A stretch of 64,000 nucleotides of DNA from Cavia porcellus (lineage: Eukaryota > Chordata > Mammalia > Rodentia > Caviidae): the NCBI RefSeq assembly GCF_034190915.1, contig NW_026947486.1, positions 107,414,812-107,478,811 of the forward strand, given 5' to 3'. The translations under genes were made by a program, and so were the position numbers. The notes under the pieces were generated by a model. It was not told the origin of the DNA. It saw nothing but the letters and a program-made list of their open reading frames with translations, and did no database searches. Each line of letters opens with the position of its first letter. Position 1 is the stretch's first letter. Shown here piece after piece: positions 1 to 11,765 of this stretch.

Positions 1-1639
1 ACATATGTTCTTGAGATAACCTTCTCTGATCTTTTATCTTGACAGAGAATTTTATAAGTTAGGTCTATTGTGTACTCAGTACATTAGGTTAAGGAAAGCA
101 CTGAGTTTATGGCACCTGTGACTATGATGCTTGAGGTGTTAACCTCATTAGATTAAGGGGCGCCTAGCATATTAGTAGATCATGCCTCATACATAGAAAT
201 AGAAAGCAGCACAGCTGATACTAATAGATTTTATGACTTAGAGTGTTATACGACACAGTCTCATCCATTTTTTTCATTTTAACTGTCGAGAAACAAGCCA
301 TTGAATTTCATTTCAATTTCAAATGAAATCCATAGCATATTGTTTAAAATTTTTGTTTCTTGATTTTTACAGCAGCAGATATAGAATGCTCCAGAACACA
401 CAGTACATAATGTATTGCACCTATTTTCTTTGCTATGTTTTTTGAATGATTTCACATCCAGAATCTTGGGAAAAATAACTTACAAGAAACACAGAGATGT
501 GATTGGATAATGAGGCTGACGTGGATAAACACCACGATGTTTTTTTTTTCCCTCCAGGGAACTGCATTGTCCCGTGACATTTTAGGCACCCTCTCAATAA
601 CTGACTCTTGCACTTTCCTTTTCAGTAATGATTCTCGGTGATGAAGCTCTATAAGCTCTGTTCTCCAAACCAAAGCACTTAGCACTTCTCCTTTTCCAAT
701 CGATGTCCTGCCAGCTCCAGAGAGTGCTTGTACAGTCAGTGTCAGTGCCTGTCATTAGTGGAACTCACCCTGCTGTGTTTTTTCTCAGTCTGAAAGCACC
801 AAACCTCCGGCGTGGTCCTACCTATATTTCCTAATCGCTTTACATGTAGACTTCAGACTTCTCCTAACTGTTGGTCATGCTCTCTTCATTTCCTCATTTG
901 TCTACTACAAGTTGGAGAGGTCAGTTCTACAAGGCAAACCCAGATCCACAAGCCAAAAGGCTCTACAAGACAAAAGAAATTAACTTTTTAATAGTCATCA
1001 TTTCTTTTACATAGTTATTCCCCACAAATGAAAATTGGGATGTTCACGTAAAAATGCAGACTTAACCACTTTTGCTTGCCCTCCAAAGATCTGGCAACTG
1101 TGGATCATGTTTCTTGCAAGGAAACAATCAGTTGGAGCCACGAGTAACAATTGTTGAGAAACAAGCCACGCACACTTTAATTTACCACCTTCTCATTTCA
1201 CATCGTTAGATAAAATGCCAGAGCTCTATAGGCGTTTTACTTTGGATTCAGGACTTCTAGACCAAAATCTATTCTGGGTTGATTCCAAAACACTTGGGAC
1301 TTCTATTTGTTTGTTTGCCTTGCTTGTTGCTTTCTTGCTTTTTATAGGATGGGGAGTTGTTAAAACAAAAGAGTCGTTAACTTGTCCCTACCCAAAGATA
1401 AGCAAAGGTATCAGGAAGAAAGTCTTGCTTAACATTAACAAGAGATACTTCTGTACAACATTCTTAGGCCATAAAACAAAGGATCAGAGTCCACAGATTC
1501 TCAAATTTTGTTTTATTTTATATATTTATATTTTTATTTCACGTAAAGCCAGTAGCACAGAGAATGAACATGAACATAACCACTACTTTAGCAGCAGGTC
1601 GTTTCCATCTAGATTAGGGCCACCTACTGGTGGATGGCT
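1..1639. other. Unassigned non-coding sequence
   Basis: I recognise no gene or repeat family here. A frame of 143 codons at 1215-1646 has no recognisable domain and crosses AT-rich sequence, so I treat it as chance. A small perfect inverted repeat lies at 305-329. The 13-base string GAGAAACAAGCCA occurs twice, near 289 and 1156. Confidence 0.5.
305..329. repeat. Small perfect inverted repeat
   Basis: ATTTCATTT at 305-313 is followed by a 7-base spacer and its exact complement AAATGAAAT at 321-329. It is AT-rich and short, so chance is plausible. Confidence 0.6.
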
Positions 1640-1926
1640 TTTATAGGAGGCCCTGAAGAGTGCAACCTGCTTGGTTGTTGCAGTTGCAGGCAATGGTGAG
1701 CTGGGCTACCTCAAGGCAGCTTGAGAGAGTCACTGAGTTTTTCTCCTGAGTTCACCTGTCCTTTCTGGGGGCTTTTATGCACATGACCTTGTTTTTATAA
1801 GGTAAAGAGTCACGTTGGATTAGGAGTCTGCAATGACCTGGTTTCCAAATGAGATCATATTCTGAGGCACTGTGGGTTATGATTTCAGCATATGAATTTG
1901 TGGGAGACACAGTTCACTCCGTAACA
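1640..1926 (-). mobile_element. MLT1-type MaLR LTR, minus strand
   Basis: From about 1800 the sequence follows the reverse complement of the 5' half of an MLT1 LTR: 'ttataaggtaaagagtcac', 'ggattagg', 'gaccTGGTTTCCAAATGAG', 'cattctgaggcactg', 'cagcatatgaatttg', ending '...cgtaaca' at 1926, the complement of the TGTTA-type LTR start. The left boundary is weak. MLT1 elements are old ERVL-MaLR solo LTRs shared across placental mammals. Confidence 0.75.
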
Positions 1927-2110
1927 GTAAGTTTTGCTTTACCTCATGACTGGTTCCTAAATGTTGACCAGCACACCACTACCCATAGTTCCAAAATTGT
2001 TTGTTCTTCAATGAGGAGCTCACAGAACAAAAAGAGGCAGGCTGAAAGGCAAATACTTGGTGGCTGTAAACAACTAGTGAGAACTGTCAACACTGTAGTA
2101 TTCAGTGTTT

Positions 2111-2405
2111 TGTCATTGTCAAACAACATCCAGTACCCACCCCATAAATGAGGACAGGTTTAATTAGGTCAAAGTTTTATGAGATTCAGTGATGGTCAGT
2201 GTGCTCCAAGGCATAAGTATGATGAAAAGACGCAGTGAAACAAGAATGTTTATATCATACTGGCAAGGCACTGGATCAGAAAACCAGAGCCAGAGAGGAA
2301 GAAGGGACAAGGACCCAAATATACTATCCAAGGTCACACCCACATGGCATACTCAAACACACTCAGGAGCATATTCTACTTCTGTGTCTGTCTGCAAGCT
2401 ATATA
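2111..2405 (-). mobile_element. MaLR-type solo LTR, minus strand
   Basis: Starts at TGTCATTG and runs through 'gaggacaggtttaattagg', the complement of the LTR polyadenylation region, then 'gatggtcagtgtgctcca' and 'ggtcacacccacatgg'. These landmarks have the order of a rodent-lineage MaLR LTR read backwards. It is degraded and the right end is uncertain, abutting the MIR that follows. Confidence 0.5.
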
Positions 2406-2414
2406 AATACTCTA

Positions 2415-2545
2415 ACGCTCATTGGTAAAATAGGGTCAATAGCAAAAATAGTTTTAGGGTTGTTGAGAGGATAAATTAAGTCAGACCATACTAAGGGCTT
2501 CCAACAGTGTCAGGTGTATAGTAAAAGCTGGTTAAATGTTAACAC
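2415..2545 (+). mobile_element. MIR SINE fragment
   Basis: The order 'cattggtaaaatagggtcaa', 'gggttgttgagaggataaa', 'agtgtcaggtgtatagtaaa', 'gctggttaaatgtta' matches the 3' half of MIR (the 'ctgtaaaatgggg', 'gttgtgaggattaaat', 'cctggcacatagtaag' series). MIRs are tRNA-derived SINEs that died before the placental radiation. Confidence 0.75.
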
Positions 2546-4009
2546 TAATGACATTAATGATGAATATGATGAATAAAATGATCAAAGCAACATGAAATGT
2601 CTCCAAGGACTCTGAGAAACAAGCTGCCAACAGAGCAGCGACATTGGCTTGGTCCACAAGAGAATCGGTAAGAGACACTTGGGAGAGATATACTAAAGAG
2701 ACACCAGGTGGGTCTGAGTCCTTGACTGTCAGTATAGTTAACGGGAAAAAGTAAGAGTGGAAAGAAATATTTCTACCAGACCAGAATAAACCTTCAAAGT
2801 AAATTTCCTCCCAGGACAATCTCTGAGACTTTCAGGTCACTCTGTTATCAGTGGCATCGTGACATTTTTCTGAGCATTAAAATCCTCAAACTGGCCTGCC
2901 AACAATTTATACCTTGGCAAGAAAGTAGCACATTTGACAGGGGCCATTCCCTGTGTAGAGGGTTGCTGCAGGGAACAGCTTTCCTGGAAAGAGCAGGCAA
3001 CTTACATTTTGTTTTTGCTAATGTTTCTGTTAAGTTAGTTTAAAAGAGTCAAAATTCCAGAGTTAATATTTAGCTTTGGAAGCTATCTATGAAGTCTGTC
3101 ACTTTTATAGCCAAGCCCTATGCTGACTTTCTGAATAAAGTTGTAAGGTATAAAGATGTATTTTATTCCACTGTAGAATAAGTTTGATTACAAAAGCACA
3201 TATGGTTATCTCTAAATTCAATGACTGTGTCCCTACTTTACAGAGGGAAACTTGGCAGGTTTCATAGATTTGAAAAAAGTCACACATCTGGATGGATGAT
3301 ATATAGTTGTGACAAAATTACTCTTCTCTTCAATCCCTGGAGCAAAGAATGTGATTTGTTCCAGCAGGGATTTTGTGGCAGTTTCGTCTTTATTTCTTTA
3401 TATTAAAAGCAACTGTGCATTTATTTCCAGGCACATCTTGGTATGTTCTTTAACACATTGTTTTATTTTTTTCCTTAGGTATTTAAAGTTGCTGATTTTG
3501 AGCAATTTTTTTCACAAAAGTTCCTGGGAGGAGAGAGAAGATTTCACAACAGCACAGACTTGAATTATGTGGTAGCAGTTTCCAGTTTGAATGTTAGCAC
3601 AATAGTCATTGAGTCATATTTATTCCATTGAGTTCTCAGTGAAGGATTTTCTCACTGGCAGTTAAAAAGAGTGGTGAAGGTTCACTGGCAAGGGGCTCAA
3701 ATGGAACAATACTGACTACTGAAAATAGTACCAGTATCTAGAACCCATCAGTAATTTACCTGCAGAGAACAATGAGAATAAAGACCAACGCATTACAATA
3801 ATGCATATTGTTGTAGCTGACAGTATTCAAGGAATGAGGCATCATTTGGAAGTAAATTCCAGGAAATTTTGATATTTAAATATGAAGCATTAACATGTAG
3901 GCATTAAAAATCTTTCAAGGGGATTAGAATATGTAGAAAGCTGGACCAAGGTATAAAAAACTAATTTCTGCTGAGAATTACTCTGTTCTAATCATTCAGG
4001 ACACAGGTC
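2546..4009. other. Unassigned non-coding sequence
   Basis: I see no recognisable gene or repeat. Open frames are under 100 codons, on both strands, and overlap out of phase. Confidence 0.5.
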
Positions 4010-4345
4010 ATATCTTTTTTCATTTATTCACGACAATAATTATATGATGCAAGCGATAGTTTTACTCCAACACTTTAGTCATTGAAACCAAAGAGATAAT
4101 ATGAAGCTCATAATTTAGTGATGCTAAGATCCATCATTGCCTAGCTGAAAAGATAGTTTTTCAATTATTAGGAATTATTGGTCATAAATTATGTGTTCCA
4201 AGTAATCTGATCATTTGCTATTGACTGATTTTGAACCAGAAAAAGTAATCCATCAGAACAGCATAGTAAATGATGATAGAATAATAATCGCTGTCTTCAA
4301 GTATTTATTACATTTCAGGTATTATGCTACACACTTTTTCTTATT
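4010..4345 (-). mobile_element. Possible MIR fragments, minus strand
   Basis: 'catttattcacgacaataat' followed by 'accaaagagataat', and 'caggtattatgctacacac' near 4318, look like MIR or L2 tail motifs in reverse. The match is patchy and I would not defend the boundaries. Confidence 0.35.
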
Positions 4346-4379
4346 TTTTGAGTCAGATTTTCCCTCTTTTCTACCACAT

Positions 4380-5660
4380 ATGCTTTGTAATATCATCATC
4401 AATATACAGCTATCATATCATATAATTTACACATTTGAAATTGTAATTCAATGCATTTTACTGTTTTGAAGCATGTACAAACATCACCATGGTCAATTTT
4501 AGAGCAGTTTTTTTCACCTTAGAAACAAACTTTCTACCCTTTAACTATTGTGCTTCAATGATATCAACTCCCATCTACCCCCAAGCTAACTTTAAAATAG
4601 TGATTGTCTCTATAGGTTTCCCAGGTCTGAGAATTTAACTTAATTGGAGTCACCTAATAAATGATCTTTTATGACTGACTACTTTCACTTATCATAATAC
4701 TGTCAAGATTCATGCATGTTTCAGTGTGTTTCATTTCTTCATTCATTCTGATGACTAAAATTCCACACTGTATTATTACACTTTATTTATGCATTTACCA
4801 GTTCATAGGTATTTGCACTGTTTATAACCTTTGGCAATTATGCACGTTGCTCCTATGAATTGGTATCTACAAGATTTTCTGTGATGTGTTGTCAGTTTTT
4901 CTGTTGCTGAGACACAATGCCTATCTTCCGCAATTGAGAAGATGAGAGGTTTAATTAGACTTATGGATTCAAGGGATTCAGTGCATGGTGCCTGGCTCCA
5001 AGGCAGAGTCATTATGGCAAAAGAATGTGGCAATGCAAAGATTCATTGTTCATAGCAACTGGAAAGCAGAGCAAGTTACTAAAGAGTAACTGGGTCAGGA
5101 AACATGTATCTACTATTCAAGGTCAACCCTCCATAACCCACCCAGACACACCCAGTAATGTGCTTCATACTCTACTAGATGTTTCTTAACTCAAGTTGAC
5201 ACATCATGATTAGTAGTCACATAAGGACTTATGTTTTCATTTATCTTGGATATATACTTAGGAATGGAAATGCGGGATCATGTGATAACTCAATTTCACA
5301 TTTTTGAGGAAACAGCAAATATTTTTTCCAAAGCAGCTCCATTATTTTACATTCTCATTTCCTGTCTTGGAGAGTGATGGATTCTTTACATCCTGGTAAA
5401 CATTTGTGTAATATGGCTTTTTCACTCTGAGCTACTGTTTTTTGCTTACACTTATGACTAATGATGTCAAGCATCCTTTAATGTATTTGTTGAATATTTG
5501 CACCTTTTATTGTTAAAATGTCTGTTCAAATTCTTTGCTGATTTTTAATTGTATAACTTATTTCTATCATTGAGTTGTAAGTATACTTTATGTATTCTGG
5601 ACACAAATCCTTTTTATGATAATTACGGTTTGCAAATATTTTATTTTACTCTGCTGGATA
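4380..5660 (-). mobile_element. Ancient L1 3' part, split by an LTR
   Basis: Read on the minus strand this is the L1 3' untranslated region and the end of ORF2. Plus-strand landmarks are 'acatcaccatggtcaatttt', 'gtctctataggtttcccagg', 'ttttatgactgactactttc', 'gatgactaaaattccacac' and 'tggatatatacttagg', then 'cggtttgcaaatatttta' near 5628. The element is interrupted at 4887-5203 by a solo LTR and resumes at 5209. Sequence decay suggests an L1M-class copy predating the rodents. No frame is intact. Confidence 0.85.
4887..5203 (-). mobile_element. MaLR solo LTR nested in L1
   Basis: Begins TGTTGTCAG and contains 'ctgttgctgagacacaatgc', 'gagaggtttaattagac', 'tcattatggcaaaag' and 'cccacccagacac', ending 'gacaca'. 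This is a MaLR LTR read in reverse. It is bounded by TGATG (4882-4886) and TCATG (5204-5208), a 4-of-5 match consistent with an aged 5-base target duplication. L1 sequence continues on both sides. Confidence 0.75.
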
Positions 5661-5885
5661 TTGTACTATACCCTTACATGCATTATTTTACTTGATGTTT
5701 ACAACACTTATGAAGAATCATCCACTTCCTAGTCCCTAACCCTCTTTTAAAATTGAGGAAACAGGGTCAGATTGGATAAATACTAACTCACTGACAATAC
5801 TAATGAGGGATGATTTCACAGGTTGAGATCAGATCTGCACTGGGAATTCAATTCAAGCTACCCATCTACTGTCTTGATGCTTGAA
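5661..5885 (-). mobile_element. MIR SINE, minus strand
   Basis: 'cattattttacttgatgttt', then 'aaaattgaggaaacagggtc', 'agatctgcactgggaattca', 'ctacccatctactgtcttg' follow a MIR in reverse (the 'cattttacagatgaggaaac' and 'gggattcgaaccc' landmarks). The element is diverged but in collinear order. Confidence 0.65.
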
Positions 5886-6670
5886 TACACTGGAAGCATT
5901 TGATGAAAGAAATTGAATTTTAAGTTTCCATTGTCTGTCTGTACTTCACTTGCAGACATTCCAGTGGGTAAACATAGAAAACAAAAACACTTTGGCAACA
6001 TGCCTTAAATTGCTTCTCTGGGGACAGTGTTGATTCCCAGGAGAAAGATATAGTAGCCACAAAGCCTCTGGGGCTGTTGAATTGATGTTGTGAGTCAGGA
6101 TTTATATATGGGGGGGGAATTATTCTTTTAAAAGAAAGTGAAGAAGAGAAACCTTTTAATGTGAGCCAGATGCAGCCATGACTTGGATAAAATGTTTGTG
6201 AGTAACCATACTTAGGTATGAACAGCTACCCATGATGATGAGCTCCCTGGAGTTTTAGCAGGTGAATTTATGTAGGAAACACAATTCCAAGTGCTTCATT
6301 CTGGAGACAAAAGTTAGAAAAAGAGGCTCGTTTACCATTCTGCCATTATTACTCCCGCCATGTAGTGCTAAATTAATAGATTCCCATGAGACAGAGCTGC
6401 TCTGCCTCAGCCTTTCTGCTTCCTCTGACTCTGTAACTGCCCAGTCAATGTTGGTGTCTGCATCTGGGCCACATGTGTGCATGCGGATTGGGTTGGCTAA
6501 GGATAATGCAGAGCTTCATATACCTATGACAGTTGTTCAGTGCTGAGCTTTAGCATAGGCCCACTCCCAAGCATGCATACTCCTCTTCTTTCAGCCTGCT
6601 CAGATGTCTCATGAGTTTATTTTTGGAAGGCATGAACACCATGCACTGATACATGGCATTTCGAGAAACT

Positions 6671-6701
<31 letters not shown>

Positions 6702-7999
6702 CTGGTGTGTGTGTATTATTCTGGACTCTAAATCAAACTTAATTGAGCAGACCTTAAGCAGGATGGCTTTTTCACTTCCTAAACTGCCATAGAATTGCAA
6801 AGTACAGAAAACAGCTATCTTGAAGTATCGCTTATGCTTACAGATGACTATGATGGCCTGTGGTTTGAGTTAGTTGTTTACATTTTCTTGAGAACAACAG
6901 GATTAATTCCATCTTGGCTCACCACTTTCACTGAAGTCTCCATAGTGAAGAATATGCAGTATGACATACAGTCTTATCAACCTACTCATCTACACATAAA
7001 AATAAAATTTGGCCAAACTCTCTCTCCACTGTCACATGCCTATCTTTTCTTCTGTTTAACCCATTGCTTATGTTTAAGAGATTCTTTAGTGGCTTCAAAT
7101 TGCCCTATGATTGTTCCTTCATCTCCTTTTTCTAACCCTAAAATGGCTGTTTTCTGAATCATATCTTCTTCACCTCTTTTAGATGAACACTAGTTTTATT
7201 TTTCATACCCCAGAGACTGGAGGTGGAGGAGTTGGATATTTTTCTCCTCACTATAACTTCAAAATGGTTTCAGTTGTTTTCTCTTTCAAATTCCAGAGCT
7301 CACTGGAAGTGAGTGCTGTTGGAGGGTACCAGGTGCTACACTCCCTTTAGTGTGGTCCAGTCATTCACCCACATTCATTTAAACACTTTTGTAACCAATT
7401 CACCGCCCTTCTCTCTAGTTTTAATCTTCTACGATTTGGCAGCATTAACATAAGTGTGGCTATTTATCAAATATTTGTGCATTCTCAAACCGTTCATGCT
7501 TTCATTGCCAATAAGATTCTTTTCCTTCATTATAATTAATTCACTCAACTCAATGTCATGCTCTTGATATTGTTGTTCTCAAAAAAGGCACAGATAGTGA
7601 GGTATTGACCTGTTTTTCCTGCCAATACCTCTCCTTCATTTGCATTTACAGACACACAGAACCCAATTCCACAGGTTTAAAAACTGAAAACTCCAATCTA
7701 TTAATGATTTGACTATCAAATATTTTACAACATCAACTATGATTGATTAGTATTTTTCACCATCAACCAGCCCTTTCATGCATCGGTTCCTTATAAAGTT
7801 AGAGTTTATGACCATAATTATTATTAGTCACTTATATTATCTTCTCCTTTCTGTCCAGCCTTTTCCCTGGTACTTTCCTGGAAACATTGACACATGTTGG
7901 AAATTTTTTCCTACTTCTTTTTCCCTTTATACAAGTGTGACAATTAATCCCTCACAGCGCCATTGTATAAAGGTATTTGATGATGTGATTTAGAGGCCT
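5886..7999. other. Unassigned non-coding sequence
   Basis: Apart from the poly-T run at 6672-6701 I recognise nothing. Overlapping short frames near 6255-6546 lie on opposite strands with no domain. A G8 run sits near 6111. Confidence 0.5.
6672..6701. repeat. Poly-T tract, 30 bases
   Basis: Thirty consecutive T residues. I see no clear SINE body on either side, so it may be an orphan poly-A tail of an unrecognised minus-strand retroelement or simple slippage. Confidence 0.9.
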
Positions 8000-8650
8000 T
8001 TGGTATGCTTTACAAAAAGAGGCTGGAAAGACTTGTAGATGTGAGAGAGAAAAGCCCTTAAATGATACAGTGGAGCTGGACAGGTGATTCTGATTGATGC
8101 CCAGATGACCAGAATGCTGAAAGGAACAGGGTCAGTTAAAAGGCAACAGTGGAAAAATGACTCCGTTGGAAATTGGACTAGATGCCAAGTGTGTTACACT
8201 CCGGCAGAAAATTTGTCTATATTTTGCCCATATATTGGGACTTTAGCAAGAAGCTGATATGAAGGACAGTGAATTAATTAATCTGGTAAAGGGAATTTCA
8301 AGGAAGCTCAGCATTCTGGCTGTATCTTGGGTATTATGATGGCTGCCTTTAGCCAGATTTATAGTGAGAACTGGAGGCAAAAAACATAGCAAAAAGCTGA
8401 AAAGCTGTTGCTTTTGTATAAAAGTACTTTTAAAGTGAAATTAGAATGAAAGGAGGGGTGATTGGTGAAGAGGTTGGAGCCATTAAAAAGAAACCAAATG
8501 CTTTTATAGGAACAAGAAGATGCATTGAGAGCATCTCAGCAACCAGGAAAACCCCATCCACTGTAGGCTCCAGGATGTAGATGTTTCAAATTTTCATTTA
8601 AGAAGAGATTCCCTGAGATCCATGGTTGAGAAGACGTCCTGGGGAGTTGG
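8000..8650 (+). mobile_element. MaLR internal sequence fragment
   Basis: 'gagccattaaaaagaaacc' followed by 'caaatgctttta', 'gcattgagagcatctcagc' and 'aaccccatccactgtaggc' match the order of MST/MLT1-type MaLR internal DNA ('ggagccaagtgct', 'tagggcatgtcagaga', 'cccctcccatcacaggc'). MaLR internal regions are non-autonomous remnants of a gag-like region. No open frame survives and no flanking LTR is visible nearby. Confidence 0.5.
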
Positions 8651-9385
8651 TTCCTCAGGTTTCATTTCACCATGCTTAAAACTCATGGCAGTCGGGTCAT
8701 TGTATGCAGGGGCCAACTGGAAGCAGATAATGCTCATGATGACAGCAAACCTGTCATTTTCCACACTTTTAAGTATGTGGAATGCAAAAGTTATTGTCAA
8801 GGAGATTTGAAAGGATGCCCTGGATGGATAGGCAGTGTGTGAATCTGTGGGAATGAAGATGATGGTGTGTGAAGACCCTAGTAAGTCAAAGACTCCAAGA
8901 ATGTGAAAATTTATCCAAGAAAATCAAGATGTGAGTGTAGCCAACGCAAAAGAGATGCATTGTAGGCTACAAACATGTAGTTAATAGGTATAGGTCCAAC
9001 CACATTCTTTGGCATTCGTATTTTACCACCAAGTACTTTGGATGCTGGACATAGAGCTAAATGATTTAATGCTTGATTTGCTGGACTTTTGTCTTTCTTT
9101 TTCCAGTTTTTCTATGCCTATATTTCTATCTTTTGAATTGTGAATCTTTATCCTGTACTTTTGTGATTATGTAAATTAGTTTTTATGTTTACAAGAGTTC
9201 ATATCTAAGGCTTCGTATTGAATGTCTGTATTTCCAGTTGTAAAGAGCATAACTGTATCACATTAGACAGAGCTATGGACTCGTTGTTAGTGTATTTACT
9301 TGGAGATTAAATACTGTTTAAAGACATATGGTTCAGTTTGATGTTGATAAGGGGCAGACTGTAACTGTGAATCCCTTTTTTCTGT
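8651..9385. other. Unassigned non-coding sequence
   Basis: Possibly a continuation of the MaLR internal sequence at its left edge; otherwise nothing recognised. Confidence 0.4.
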
Positions 9386-9390
9386 CTTTT

Positions 9391-9522
9391 TAAGACAAGT
9401 TTCACTATGCAGTTAAAATTGGCCTTGAACTCATTGTGTAGCCCAGGCTGGCCTTGAACTCACAGTGATCCTCCTGTGCTAGCCTTCCAAGTGCTGGGAT
9501 TACAGGTGGGTCACAATACCCA
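9391..9522 (-). mobile_element. B1-type SINE, minus strand
   Basis: Plus strand reads 'agacaagtttcactatgcag', 'ggccttgaactcattgtgta', 'gcccaggctggccttgaact', 'gatcctcctgtgctagc', 'gtgctgggattacaggtggg'. This is B1 (7SL RNA-derived) in reverse, with the internal duplication seen in mouse-related rodents. B1 is moved by L1 machinery. Confidence 0.9.
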
Positions 9523-9639
9523 GTGTAACTGCCAGTCCTGAAATGTCAACATCATAGGATTAAGAAATGCTTTGTAGATTAGTAGAGCATATATATGGAA
9601 GTACTAGGATGTGTCATCAAAGCATGGTCTTAGGTACTC

Positions 9640-9886
9640 TAAGTAGTCTTTGCTCAGTCCTCTCTGGAACTCTTCCCCTGCCCTGCTTCTTGCTCTCCAT
9701 GAACTAAGCACCTTAGCTTTGAACACACAAAATGCATGTCTCTAGCATACTCATCTATCCTTCCACCACTATATCTCTGTGAAGTCAGGTGATCATGGAC
9801 CGAAACCATGAGCAAATGAAATATTTCTTCCTTTAAACTGAAGGGTTGTTTTACTTTGTCTCAGCAAGGAGAAACTGACTAATACA
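9640..9886 (+). mobile_element. MaLR LTR 3' part
   Basis: 'gatcatggaccgaaaccatg' leads into 'agcaaatgaaatatttcttcc', then 'gtctcagcaagga' and 'actgactaataca' ending at 9886, the standard end of a MaLR LTR in the forward direction. The 5' part is too diverged to bound. Confidence 0.65.
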
Positions 9887-9896
9887 ATAAACAATG

Positions 9897-9980
9897 TATT
9901 TTTTTTTTGTACCTGGAAACCAACTCAGGACATTGCACTTGCCAGGCAGGTAATATACCATTGAGCTATATCCCCAGCCC
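9897..9980 (-). mobile_element. ID-like SINE monomer, minus strand
   Basis: A T-run is followed by 'gtacctggaaaccaactcag', 'gacattgcacttgccaggca', 'ataccattgagctatatccc', 'cagccc'. This is a tRNA-derived ID-type SINE in reverse; the final part is the A-box region. The 'cacttgccaggcagg' form recalls castorimorph rodents. It lies 10 bases from the LTR end. Confidence 0.8.
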
Positions 9981-10589
9981 ATAATATATCTTAGTATAGA
10001 AATTTAGCAAGCTTGAACTGACTGATTTAAACTTATATTACGGATCATATATTTGAAATCAGTAATTCTTCCATATTATGTGATCTTTTTCTTTATTCAA
10101 ACTAAATATTCAACACCTTATGTTTTCCTTAATTCTTCAATGCTCTATACTCTTATTTGATGAATTTATCTCTTTCTGAGATTAAGATGAAGAATTTTCT
10201 TATATTTTCACCACCAGATTCACCACATTACCTGCATTTAACTGTACTACTATCATTTTCTTTCCCTTTATACAGTGTGTGTATGTGTGTGTGTATATAT
10301 TTTCAAATAAGTATTTACACTACAGTTTTTATACAATGAAATGTATGTTTTGGTATGATTACCATCTACAGTGCTCTGATCACTCCTCTTTTGAATTCAG
10401 TATTTTTCTTCTGCATTTATCCTTTCTTTTGATATCATAAGTTTCCTCAAATCATTCCCATCACCATGCAGATGTCTTACAAATATGGCCTCTAAAAACA
10501 TTCCTTTGACATCAAATACAATTCAAAATATTGCCTCCTTTTCCTCCCTCTTACCAGCAAACTGTACATAAATAACAAATTCACAGAGA
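9981..10589. other. Unassigned AT-rich sequence
   Basis: Contains a short TG run near 10277-10294. No gene or repeat family recognised. Confidence 0.5.
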
Positions 10590-10925
10590 GATAAATTAAA
10601 GAAGGCAAATCCTTCTTGATAACATCCAAAAAGTACATAAGACTTATTCTAATAAAGGATATAAAATATCTACACAGTGTAAATTAACATAAAAAAGGAG
10701 GTTGAAGAGTCTATCAGAAAATGGAAGACATGCTTTTCTCTAGGATAGGAAGAACAAGCATAGTGAAAATGGCCATACTCCCAAAACTGCTACATAGATT
10801 TAATGCAATCCCAGTTAATATCTAAATATATCTCAAATATGTAGACAAAACACTACCAAAATTCATTTCAAAGCAGAAAAGAGGTAGAATATCAAAATCA
10901 ATTCTGGACAAGAAGGCAAGTCAGC
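10590..10925 (+). mobile_element. L1 ORF2 fragment
   Basis: 'gaagacatgcttttctctag', 'gataggaagaacaagcatag', 'tgaaaatggccatactccca', 'gatttaatgcaatcccagtt' and 'ttcatttcaaagcagaaaag' follow L1 ORF2 downstream of the reverse-transcriptase core. The frame is broken. It is a dead internal fragment with neither 5' nor 3' end. Confidence 0.85.
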
Positions 10926-11315
10926 TTTGTTTTGCCATATTTGACTTTACTCTCTTCCAAAAAAAGTAATAAGAACTAAGGAGTAATAAAACCAAAAATG
11001 TGTACATTTTGTTGTAAAAAAGAGAGGGAAAAAGAGCTCTAAAGGATACAACAGCAAGTGTGTTTAGGGGTGTTAAATAGCTGACCATATTAATGTTTAT
11101 GGTTGGATCATTGAACACAGCTGTTTACAGTCTCACTGTTTGAATGTCCACTTTGTATGCTTTGATACTGTGACTTGAGCAACTATCTCTAAGATGATAA
11201 TGTGTAATCTATTAACTGGTGATTTCTTACTGTTTTTTTTTCCTTTGTAGTCTGTATTACTTGTACCCTTACACCACTTTATTTTTTTTTCTTTTTCCTT
11301 TTAAATAAAAAAAAC
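10926..11315. other. Unassigned sequence
   Basis: Nothing recognised. The sequence is AT-rich, ending in a T/A-rich tract before the CAAA repeat. Confidence 0.5.
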
Positions 11316-11350
11316 CGAACAAACAAACAAACAAACAAACAAAAAAAACA
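11316..11350. repeat. (CAAA)n simple repeat
   Basis: Tandem ACAA units after 'ccga', grading into A-runs. Possibly a decayed poly-A tail. Confidence 0.85.
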
Positions 11351-11402
11351 AAAACAGAACCTTTGTAGTATGCTACATCTCCAGTAATTTTTAATTTTTA
11401 AG

Positions 11403-11508
11403 TTTGAGACAGGGTCTTGATATGTTACTCAAGCTGAATTTGAACTTGTAAAGTTTCTGCTTTAAATTCCAGCAAGTTGATATTACAAGTATGTGCCACC
11501 ACGACTAG
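11403..11508 (-). mobile_element. Diverged B1-type SINE, minus strand
   Basis: 'tttgagacagggtcttgata', 'tactcaagctgaatttgaac', 'ttacaagtatgtgccaccac' match B1 in reverse. It is more mutated than its neighbours, so probably an older insertion. Confidence 0.75.
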
Positions 11509-11539
11509 AATTCTACTTAACTTTCTACTGAGGTTTTCT

Positions 11540-11765
11540 TTTTGCTTATTTGTTGAATCATTTATATTTTTATATATTGTGAATGCTAGATACTTATGAA
11601 ACCAACATACTTTAGCAAATATTTTCTCCTATTCTTTAGGTTGCCTTTATACTTTCTTGGTGAAAAATATTTTAAACTTTACATAATCCTATTTCCTTTC
11701 TTGCTCATGTTTTTCTGGTACTGTACATCTAAAAATATTGTTGAAGTAAATAATATGCCTTTAAA
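11540..11765 (-). mobile_element. L1 ORF2 fragment, minus strand
   Basis: 'gcttatttgttgaatcattt', 'agcaaatattttctcctatt', 'ctttaggttgcctttatact' and 'gaagtaaataatatgcc' correspond to the L1 ORF2 segment around 'gcaaatattttctcccattc' in reverse. No open frame remains. Confidence 0.8.

Noticed and set aside
1215..1646. 143-codon plus-strand frame
   Set aside because: No recognisable domain, hydrophobic low-complexity middle, and the end runs toward the MLT1-type LTR.
9897..9980. tRNA-like A-box sequence
   Set aside because: It belongs to an ID-type SINE, not to a foldable tRNA gene; the same holds for 23075 and 30137.
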